A stretch of 5,070 nt of DNA, taken from contig WQVB01000100.1 of NCBI GenBank assembly GCA_009781815.1, positions 1-5,070 of the forward strand, in the 5' to 3' direction. The notes beneath the pieces are model-generated. The model was not told where the DNA came from. It was given only the letters and a program-made list of their open reading frames with translations, and ran no database searches. The translations under genes and the position numbers were made by a program. This document shows positions 1-4,284 of this stretch, piece after piece; the stretch's first letter is position 1, and each line of letters opens with the position of its first letter. Source of the DNA: Defluviitaleaceae bacterium. GTDB lineage: Bacteria > Bacillota > Clostridia > Lachnospirales > WRAX01.

Positions 1-4
1 AGAT

Positions 5-403
5 ATGCTTGACATTCTACTTCTTATACTCTTAGGCTTAGTCGCTGGCGCTTTAAGCGGCATGGGCATTGGTGGCGGTGTTGTCCTCATCCCCACCCTT
101 ACAATTTTCTTTTCTCAAACCCAACACGCCGCCCAAAGCGTCAACCTTGTATACTTTTTGCCCACCGCCCTCTTCTCCCTTTTTGTGCATGCTAAAAACA
201 AGCAAATAGAGATGCCCTTGCTGCCCAAGGGCATCATCGGGGGTGTTATTGGTGCTGTGGCAGGTTCTTTAATCGCCCTTAACCTTCAGGCAGATGTGTT
301 AAGAAAGATTTTCGCAGGCTTTTTGTTGATTATGGGTGTTATTGAATTTTTCAAAAAAGGGAGGGGACGACCATCAACCGCTCCATCATCACGCACACCT
401 TAG
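5..403 (+). CDS. Half-size TauE/SafE-family membrane permease
   Basis: This encodes a 132-residue, very hydrophobic inner-membrane protein of the TauE/SafE (sulfite exporter, formerly DUF81) family, whose members are thought to move sulfur-containing or other organic anions across the membrane. Residues 19-30 carry the family's glycine-rich signature (GMGIGGGVVLIP), followed by AQSVNLVYFLPTA at 43-55 and a GSLIALNL helix near 87-94. About four membrane segments can be drawn (roughly 3-22, 45-61, 75-94, 99-116). Full members have about 250 residues with two such halves; one-half proteins of about 120 residues, often encoded in tandem pairs, are known from Clostridia, so a partner may lie upstream of the window. 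The ATG at position 5 is the first available; any ribosome site lies outside, so the start could be further upstream. The last 15 residues (RGRPSTAPSSRTP region) are polar and not family-like. The substrate cannot be told from sequence. Confidence 0.85.
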   Translation: MLDILLLILLGLVAGALSGMGIGGGVVLIPTLTIFFSQTQHAAQSVNLVYFLPTALFSLFVHAKNKQIEMPLLPKGIIGGVIGAVAGSLIALNLQADVLRKIFAGFLLIMGVIEFFKKGRGRPSTAPSSRTP

Positions 404-436
404 AACCTCTTAGCAAAGTTCACCGCTATTCCTTAT

Positions 437-464
437 CGTCATTGCGGACTTGATGCACAATCCC
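437..464 (+). repeat. Degenerate solo arm of the CGTCATTGCGG palindromic repeat
   Basis: This 28-bp copy begins CGTCATTGCGGACTTGAT and ends CAATCCC, matching the arm at 517-545 except in the right half of the hairpin stem (TGCACAAT instead of TCCGCAAT). The internal stem is therefore imperfect and the copy looks decayed. No clear inverted partner is present nearby; a weak CAATGAC at 720-726 could be its remnant. Confidence 0.7.
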
Positions 465-470
465 AAGTGC

Positions 471-684
471 CGTCATCCCGTGCTCACGCTATTCCCTTTT
501 GCTGATTACTCCAGTTCGTCATTGCGGACTTGATCCGCAATCCCCTTCCTTCTTAAAGGGTTCGGTTATGAGATAACTAATAGTCGAAGTAGTGTTATGA
601 AGGCGGGGGATTGCGGGTCAAGCCCGCAATGACGATGTGAGTGTAAATCGGAATGACATGTTCCGTGCTTAGCACGGGATGACG
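471..684. repeat. Nested palindromic repeats: CGTCATCCCGTGCT outer arms around the 517-634 element
   Basis: CGTCATCCCGTGCT at 471-484 is the exact reverse complement of 671-684, so these 14-bp arms enclose the inner element at 517-634. The right arm extends into a 15-bp palindrome at 663-677 (CCGTGCT, T, AGCACGG). The left arm loses this symmetry after position 484 (CACGCTATTCCC), suggesting decay. The same sequence family recurs intact at 3953-3980 and 4025-4052. With the flanking copies, this accounts for most of the 427-bp gap between the permease and ogt. I see no gene in 404-830; 685-770 holds nothing recognisable apart from the 12-bp motif at 704-715 shared with 3888-3899. Confidence 0.7.
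517..634. repeat. 118-bp inverted-repeat element with self-palindromic arms
   Basis: Two 29-bp arms (517-545 and 606-634) lie in inverted orientation around a 60-bp spacer. Each arm starts from its outer end with CGTCATTGCGG and ends CCGCAATCCCC. Each arm is itself a hairpin: stem ATTGCGGA / TCCGCAAT with loop CTTGA on the left (521-541), and stem ATTGCGGG / CCCGCAAT with loop TCAAG on the right (610-630). The arms differ from each other at only two positions, and these two pair with one another in the hairpin (A-T on the left, G-C on the right). There is no coding capacity of note. It resembles a REP/BIME or MITE-like element; no transposase is present. Confidence 0.85.
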
Positions 685-774
685 ACTTAGGAGGGCTGAG
701 AGGTGTTTCACTACAGGCTCAATGACACTTAGGGGTAGTCAACACCATCACCCACCCACATCAAGGACAACATA

Positions 775-803
775 TTGAAAAAAGCCACAAAACATGATAC
801 AAT
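775..803 (+). promoter_or_regulatory. Sigma-A-type promoter of ogt
   Basis: The -35 box TTGAAA (775-780) and -10 box TACAAT (798-803) are separated by 17 bp, and TG at 795-796 gives an extended -10. The predicted start near 810 leaves a leader of about 20 nt carrying AGGAGG (819-824), 6 nt before the ATG at 831. ogt therefore appears to be transcribed by itself. No operator is obvious. Confidence 0.75.
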
Positions 804-830
804 AGGAGAAATTCAATCAGGAGGCATAAT

Positions 831-1289
831 ATGTTTCAATATACCTACAACTCCCCAATTGGCGAGCTTTTGATAACCTATAACAACACTCACATCCTAG
901 GGCTACATTTTGACAAATCCCCCACCCTAGAGCATCTACATAATGATATAATTCATAATTGCAAAGCCCAGCTAGATGCCTATTTTAGCGGCGATTTAAA
1001 AGATTTTGACCTACCTCTCCACACCCCAGGCACGGCCTTTCAGCAAGCTACATGGCGAGCGTTAACCCAAATACCCTACGGCAAAACATTGTCATACAAA
1101 GGCATGGCAGAGGCCATAAACAACCCTAAAGCCGCAAGGGCTATAGGTAACGCCAACAACAAAAACCCAATAGCCGTTATCATCCCCTGCCACCGTGTTA
1201 TCACCCATGACGGGGGGTTAGGAGGTTTTGGAGGTGGGCTCGACAAAAAAATATGGCTTTTAGAGCATGAAAAAAACTCCCTATCTTAG
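831..1289 (+). CDS. ogt: Methylated-DNA--protein-cysteine S-methyltransferase
   Basis: This 152-residue protein repairs O6-alkylguanine (and O4-alkylthymine) in DNA by moving the alkyl group irreversibly to its own cysteine, so each molecule works once, in the cytoplasm. The active-site motif PCHRV is at residues 119-123, with Cys120 the acceptor. The C-terminal DNA-binding domain is complete: FQQATWRALTQIPYGKT (70-86), the winged-helix region with PKAARAIGNANNKNP (99-113, Arg103 being the base-flipping arginine finger) and GGLGGFGGGLDKK (128-140). Residues 1-60 form the short variable N-terminal domain. The length is usual for Ogt-type single-domain enzymes; there is no Ada N-terminal domain with a regulatory cysteine. 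AGGAGG at 819-824 fixes the start. The gene is monocistronic, with a promoter at 775-803 and a terminator overlapping its 3' end. Annotation as ogt is secure at family level. Confidence 0.96.
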   Translation: MFQYTYNSPIGELLITYNNTHILGLHFDKSPTLEHLHNDIIHNCKAQLDAYFSGDLKDFDLPLHTPGTAFQQATWRALTQIPYGKTLSYKGMAEAINNPKAARAIGNANNKNPIAVIIPCHRVITHDGGLGGFGGGLDKKIWLLEHEKNSLS

Positions 1290-1298
1290 GGAGTTTTT
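1272..1298. terminator. Bidirectional intrinsic terminator overlapping the ogt stop codon
   Basis: A perfect 12-bp stem (1272-1283 with 1287-1298) closes on the 3-nt loop TCT. The core ACTCCCTA/TAGGGAGT is flanked by A5 on the left and T5 on the right, so transcripts from either strand end in a U-run. The ogt stop codon TAG (1287-1289) is the first triplet of the descending stem and the last five ogt codons form the ascending side. It is well placed also to stop transcription from the convergent lipoprotein gene. Confidence 0.9.
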
Positions 1299-1307
1299 AG
1301 TGAAGGT

Positions 1308-1416
1308 AATCCCCTTCATCTTCACCCTGAACCCTTGGCAAGGCTTGATTCAGGATCCTCCTCCTTGCCAAGATATGTCGGCTAGGAAGGGGATTGCGGG
1401 TCAAGCCCGCAATGAC
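1308..1416. repeat. Palindromic repeat cluster between ogt and the lipoprotein gene
   Basis: The right part (1389-1416) is a good copy of the CGTCATTGCGG family on the minus strand: stem ATTGCGGG / CCCGCAAT (1393-1400, 1406-1413) around loop TCAAG. The outer left end AATCCCCTTC (1308-1317) is complementary to GAAGGGGATT (1386-1395). Between them are a CCTGAA/TTCAGG inverted pair (1326-1331, 1349-1354) and TTGGCAAGG (1335-1343) matching CCTTGCCAA (1363-1371), a different palindromic type. The cluster is bracketed by GGGAGTTTTT at 1289-1298 and 1423-1432. Confidence 0.7.
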
Positions 1417-1453
1417 AATCAGGGGAGTTTTTTCTAGCTTCAATATTATTATT

Positions 1454-2617
1454 TTATTCCGACATAGGTGGCGTCAGCATCAACCAGCTTTCCAATATTT
1501 CAAGGGTAACATCTGGAGTGGCGATATGGTTAAGGGTCGTTGTCTCATAATAGGTGTTCATGATGGCCTGCGTCGGGGCGTAGGTAAACAACCAATCATC
1601 CGAAACGCCGCCCCACACTCGCCCAAGCAAGCCCTGTTTTAACGTGTTTTGGCGACCATTGGCGGCTGCACTTGACTGATGTAGAGATTGAAAAACAACA
1701 GCAGATGGGTAAACTTCGCCATCCTTATAATAAATCAACATCCTCGGAAAAGCCATGCCACGTGAAAGGTACAAATCAACAATCTCAACCCTTACCCCAT
1801 TGCCCAAATCATAAATGCCTTGGGCGGCGATGTTTACATTGCGATAAGTGCCGTTTAAGTCTGGCGCTCGGTTTGCTAGGCGGATTATCCTATCTGTATC
1901 AATCCCCAACTGGCGTGATAAACGCTCCGCAATGCGTGCTTCCCTCTCCGCCCGTGTTTCTTCCAAAATGTGAGTAGTAATGGTGGCTGGTCTATCTTCT
2001 TGTGTTCTCACTTGAAACAAAATATTCTCTACCTCAAAAACAATGCTTCTATTCATCCCCCTAGGGGCTTCTTCCGCTTCTAAGTTATAGGTGGTGTTTA
2101 AAAAATATATAGTTTGCAAACGGTCTTCTGCCTCCCATGTAGAGAGGCTAAGCCAATCAATGCCATGAAAGTTGTGGGCGTTTAAAAACTCCATAGACAC
2201 TAAGCTCCCCACATCATAATGAAAGCGAATTTCTGAAAAATAATCTTCACTTATGCTGCGAGGTGCTATGGCTCGCTGGATTTGCGGGTTGCCCTTGTTG
2301 ACAACTCGTATCGTTCTTGGCTCGTTATTAGTCATTATAAGGTTGGTATGATAAAAACCACCTGGCCCCATAGATGTACCTTCTATTCGCCATTCTTCAA
2401 ATTCTGGGTTATCTATAACCCTATCATAAGCCCCTAGGTTACTTACCTCAAGCCCCAAATCAGCAATACTGCCCCTTGTATGGTTTGCATTTAAAAACTC
2501 CACCACGTAGTTAGCATCGTTAAAATAAATTAAATCTAAATTAGCCTCATTGGGTGATGCACACCCCGCTAAAAATAAAGCAGCTATAACGCCTAGGCCT
2601 AATCTTAATTTCTTCAT
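1454..2617 (-). CDS. Putative secreted lipoprotein, unrecognised family
   Basis: This encodes 387 residues with a clear lipoprotein signal: MKKLRLGLGVIAALFLAGCA, positive start, hydrophobic core and lipobox LAGC at 16-19, so Cys19 should be lipidated and the protein anchored on the outer face of the membrane. I do not recognise the mature part. It is mainly beta-like and rich in Asn, Thr and acidic residues. EFLNANHTRG (40-49) and EFLNAHNFHG (143-152) suggest two copies of one module, the second preceded by SLVSM as the first is by DANYVV. Residues about 217-237 (LEETRAEREARIAERLSRQLG) form a charged, probably helical linker, and 255-310 (NGTYRNVNIAAQG onward, with GVRVEIVDLYLSRG and RMLIYYKDGEVYPS) looks like a separate beta domain. 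The start is supported by AAGGAGG (2623-2629, minus strand) 5 nt before the ATG. It is monocistronic, convergent with ogt, and shares the terminator at 1272-1298. Function unknown. Confidence 0.85.
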   Translation of the reverse strand: MKKLRLGLGVIAALFLAGCASPNEANLDLIYFNDANYVVEFLNANHTRGSIADLGLEVSNLGAYDRVIDNPEFEEWRIEGTSMGPGGFYHTNLIMTNNEPRTIRVVNKGNPQIQRAIAPRSISEDYFSEIRFHYDVGSLVSMEFLNAHNFHGIDWLSLSTWEAEDRLQTIYFLNTTYNLEAEEAPRGMNRSIVFEVENILFQVRTQEDRPATITTHILEETRAEREARIAERLSRQLGIDTDRIIRLANRAPDLNGTYRNVNIAAQGIYDLGNGVRVEIVDLYLSRGMAFPRMLIYYKDGEVYPSAVVFQSLHQSSAAANGRQNTLKQGLLGRVWGGVSDDWLFTYAPTQAIMNTYYETTTLNHIATPDVTLEILESWLMLTPPMSE

Positions 2618-2635
2618 AAAATCCTCCTTGTGAAT

Positions 2636-2664
2636 ATTTTAAATCTTCCAAAATGCCATCCCAA
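2636..2664 (-). promoter_or_regulatory. Probable sigma-A promoter of the lipoprotein gene
   Basis: Read on the minus strand, TTGGGA (2659-2664) and TAAAAT (2636-2641) are separated by exactly 17 bp. The -35 matches the consensus at four of six positions and the -10 at five. It would give a leader of roughly 10-15 nt that just contains the ribosome site, similar to the short leader of ogt. Moderate support only, because the region is AT-rich. Confidence 0.5.
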
Positions 2665-2680
2665 TTTGCTAATCTATCAT

Positions 2681-2776
2681 TGTAGGGAAGGGATTTATCC
2701 CTTCCGAATATTATTGGATTATCACTCATTAATCCTTCAGACAGACAAGACGGAGTGGATAAATCCACTCCCTACA
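2681..2776. repeat. 96-bp TGTAGGG...CCCTACA inverted-repeat element
   Basis: Two 26-bp arms (2681-2706 and 2751-2776) flank a 44-bp spacer; the ends are TGTAGGG and CCCTACA. Each arm contains its own hairpin: GGAAGGGAT / ATCCCTTCC with loop TT (2686-2705), and GGAGTGGAT / ATCCACTCC with loop AA (2752-2771). The arms differ at four positions, all of which are paired within each arm. Elements with TGTAGGG ends of this kind are, from memory, common in Clostridia and look like non-autonomous MITEs. I see no target duplication (flanks ATCTATCAT and AGGAGAATT). It lies just beyond the end of the lytTR-DUF3021 operon and could end its transcript, though no U-run is present. Confidence 0.85.
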
Positions 2777-2804
2777 AGGAGAATTGGAGTGAAATAACGA
2801 GGTC

Positions 2805-3245
2805 TTAAGGCAGGTTTTGTTCTTCATTACGTTTTTTCAACGCTTCGTTTATCTTTTTAGCTTCCGCTTTTTCATGCATAGTAAACCCTGTCCAATATAT
2901 GGCATATATTACCACAGTTTGTATAACCATATTAGCTACAGACCAAGGCCTGTCAAAAGATATCCACCCCAAAAGGAGGCCAACGACAAAAAATAACACT
3001 AGAACAAATGCAAAATGTATAATCAGCTTCATAAGCTCACTTAAACGCTCAATCTCCCAAATAAGAAAAGAGCTAGCCACAGCCACCCCTGACAATACCA
3101 TAGAAGTTGTGGCTTCAAGTGCAAAATTATTGATTGTAACGGGGCCCCCTCCTGATATAAATTGAGTTACAATCACTATTATAACAAAAAGGGTGCTGCC
3201 AAGCGTTACTCCAAGCAAAAATTGTTTTATAGTTTTCTTAAGCAT
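2805..3245 (-). CDS. DUF3021 family membrane protein, probable LytTR partner
   Basis: This 146-residue protein has four predicted membrane helices (about 8-29, 41-62, 72-93, 101-120) and a charged C-terminal tail (EKAEAKKINEALKKRNEEQ, 125-143) that should face the cytoplasm. Length, helix layout and tail fit the DUF3021 family, which in Bacillota is typically encoded directly after a small LytTR regulator. In the comparable HdrRM and BrsRM systems of Streptococcus mutans the membrane protein holds its LytTR partner inactive; the same role here is inference. Its ribosome site (AAGGGGG, 3254-3260 on the minus strand) overlaps the lytTR stop codon, and only 13 bp separate the genes, so the two are probably translationally coupled. 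No catalytic residues are seen. A transport role cannot be excluded but nothing supports it. Confidence 0.85.
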   Translation of the reverse strand: MLKKTIKQFLLGVTLGSTLFVIIVIVTQFISGGGPVTINNFALEATTSMVLSGVAVASSFLIWEIERLSELMKLIIHFAFVLVLFFVVGLLLGWISFDRPWSVANMVIQTVVIYAIYWTGFTMHEKAEAKKINEALKKRNEEQNLP

Positions 3246-3258
3246 CTCAAAGCCCCCC

Positions 3259-3714
3259 TTATAGCCCTAATCTAGTTTTAAAATCTTTTATATACTTCTT
3301 CGATATATAGTCATCCACGCCGCTTTTCATCATAATATGCATTGTGCCGTTAAACGAAGATGAAAGGTAGTCAACCCTATTTATATTTACTATGCTAGAT
3401 TTGGATATGCGTATAAAGTTGCTGCCGAGCTTGTCTATAAGCTCGCTTAAAGGGCGAGAGACAACAAACCCCTCACCTTTGTAGTTGTAACACATTATAA
3501 CCCCGCCTTCGGTTCTAATAATATCTATCAACCTAGGCTCTAAAATGTGTTGGTTGTCGCCCTTTTTTGCGTTCAACAAAAAAGGCTGCCCCATATGCTC
3601 CGTCATATCTTTCAGCTTTTCAACCACCTTCAAAAGCTCTGGCGTAAGGTCATTTGCATAGATGACGGCATATGTTTCTTCTATATTAGTGTCCATTTTA
3701 ATTTCTATTTTCAT
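3259..3714 (-). CDS. LytTR-family DNA-binding transcriptional regulator
   Basis: This 151-residue cytoplasmic regulator has a LytTR DNA-binding domain from about residue 55 to the end: LEPRLIDIIRTEGGVIMCYN (58-77), RPLSELIDKLGSNFIRISKS (87-106), then the family core IVNINRVDYLSSSFNG (108-123) and the closing SGVDDYISKKYIKDFKTRLG (131-150). There is no receiver domain; residues 1-50 (MKIEIKMDTN onward) form the short N-terminal region usual in LytTR proteins paired with DUF3021. It is therefore not an ordinary two-component response regulator. The start at 3714 has GAGGG (3720-3724) 5 nt away; Met7 is a possible alternative. It is the first gene of a two-gene operon. The likely promoter is far upstream at 4113-4141, beside two direct repeats with LytTR spacing, so self-regulation is likely, as is control of the divergent ABC genes. 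Confidence 0.92.
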   Translation of the reverse strand: MKIEIKMDTNIEETYAVIYANDLTPELLKVVEKLKDMTEHMGQPFLLNAKKGDNQHILEPRLIDIIRTEGGVIMCYNYKGEGFVVSRPLSELIDKLGSNFIRISKSSIVNINRVDYLSSSFNGTMHIMMKSGVDDYISKKYIKDFKTRLGL

Positions 3715-3739
3715 CTAATCCCTCAAATCCCTAACAATA

Positions 3740-3886
3740 CGTCATCCGCACTCGATGCAAAATATCCCTAGCATTACTCGCTCACCCATAAGCAATCAGC
3801 ATAGCAAAATTGCGGATCCATAGAGCCTGCCCTCAACTTGATTGGGGGTTTAGCCCGATTTTAGGCGAAACAAGCCCGCAATAGAC
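3740..3886. repeat. Decayed copies of the CGTCATTGCGG repeat upstream of lytTR
   Basis: CGTCATCCGCACTCGATGCA at 3740-3759, continuing to ATATCCC at 3768, looks like a strongly diverged left arm. ATTGCGGATCCA (3809-3820) and CAAGCCCGCAAT (3871-3882) carry complementary ATTGCGG/CCGCAAT cores. None forms a full arm any longer. These fill the stretch between the lytTR start and the intact element at 3942-4063; I see no gene in 3715-4284. Confidence 0.5.
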
Positions 3887-3941
3887 TTGTAGTGAAACAA
3901 AGCCTGGTCTGCCCCTCACTCCGATACAGGGTCATCCCGAG

Positions 3942-4063
3942 CCACCCCTAGCCCGTCATCCCGTGCTTGACACGGGATCTAATTGGAGAAGGTGAGTCCT
4001 AGTTGGGTGTCCACTATCATACGTAGATCCCGTGTCAAGCACGGGATGACGGTATGGGGGTGG
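3942..4063. repeat. 122-bp inverted-repeat element with perfect 28-bp core arms
   Basis: Arms 3953-3980 and 4025-4052 are exact reverse complements over 28 bp, and after four mismatches pairing resumes for 7 bp (CCACCCC 3942-3948 with GGGGTGG 4057-4063). The spacer is 44 bp. Each arm is also a hairpin: ATCCCGTG (3958-3965), loop CTTGA, CACGGGAT (3971-3978), and the mirror in the other arm. Perfect identity of the arms suggests recent arrival or recent correction of one arm by the other. It lies in the predicted leader of lytTR. Confidence 0.9.
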
Positions 4064-4112
4064 TTAATACCTTTTGGTTTCGCCATAATCTTAATAGCGA
4101 TAATATACGTTT

Positions 4113-4141
4113 AGTATAACACATACCCAAGTGATAAACAA
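4113..4141 (-). promoter_or_regulatory. Probable promoter of the lytTR-DUF3021 operon
   Basis: On the minus strand, TTGTTT (4136-4141) and TATACT (4113-4118) are separated by 17 bp, with TG one base before the -10, giving an extended -10. Transcription from near 4106 would reach the lytTR ATG at 3714 after a leader of about 390 nt that includes the element at 3942-4063. The -35 box touches the direct repeat at 4142-4148, as expected for an activator site. Confidence 0.6.
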
Positions 4142-4171
4142 CACTTTGCATATCAATTTTGGCACTTTGGC
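4142..4171. promoter_or_regulatory. Direct repeats with LytTR-type spacing (candidate operator)
   Basis: CACTTTG occurs at 4142-4148 and again at 4163-4169, start to start exactly 21 bp, two helical turns. Known LytTR regulators (AgrA, ComE and others) bind imperfect 9-bp direct repeats with about 12 bp between them, which gives the same period. The pair sits directly upstream of the minus-strand promoter for lytTR and about 30 bp upstream of the -35 of the ABC promoter, so one site could serve both. Binding by this protein is inference. Confidence 0.55.
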
Positions 4172-4201
4172 AAATAAAAAAGTCATCTTAGAGGAAAACT
4201 A

Positions 4202-4230
4202 GAGACAAAATTGGGCTTTCATATTATACT
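4202..4230 (+). promoter_or_regulatory. Probable promoter of the ABC transporter operon
   Basis: The -10 box TATACT (4225-4230) differs from consensus at one position. It lies 17 bp after GAGACA (4202-4207), which keeps only the GACA half of the -35 consensus. A weak -35 is common at activator-dependent promoters. The leader would be about 48 nt, ending in GGAGG (4272-4276) before the ATG at 4285. Confidence 0.55.
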
Positions 4231-4284
4231 ATCAATAAGCTCAACAAGAGCAAAACAAACAAAAAACTTTTGGAGGTAACGAAC

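Noticed and set aside
517..634. The inverted repeats as intrinsic terminators
   Set aside because: The hairpins are strong but no T-run follows either arm, so factor-independent termination is not supported.
437..684. CRISPR array or tandem repeat in the permease-ogt gap
   Set aside because: The copies are in both orientations, of unequal type and spacing, and self-palindromic. There are no uniform spacers and no cas genes.
1394..1977. Open frames on the plus strand at 1394-1642 and 1672-1977
   Set aside because: They lie antisense to the lipoprotein gene, lack good ribosome sites, and their translations are low-complexity or cysteine/histidine-rich without domain character. The first also starts inside a repeat.
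2547..2768. Minus-strand frame of 73 codons overlapping the lipoprotein start
   Set aside because: It begins inside the TGTAGGG element, and overlaps the signal peptide region of the lipoprotein gene in another frame. Its composition is that of translated repeat DNA.
2899..3165. Plus-strand frame antisense to the DUF3021 gene; similarly 3547-3771 and the minus-strand frames at 4314-4512
   Set aside because: All are shadows of well-supported genes on the opposite strand and have no ribosome sites or recognisable domains.
3734..3760. Alternative lytTR promoter TTGCAT, 15 bp, TATTGT on the minus strand close to the gene
   Set aside because: The spacer is too short and both boxes are weak, and the sequence overlaps a decayed repeat. 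It is kept only as the main alternative to the promoter at 4113-4141.
4270..4284. TTG at 4270 as an upstream start for the ABC ATPase
   Set aside because: The codon overlaps the GGAGG ribosome site that is correctly placed for the ATG at 4285, and the protein family begins at MIEVKDI.
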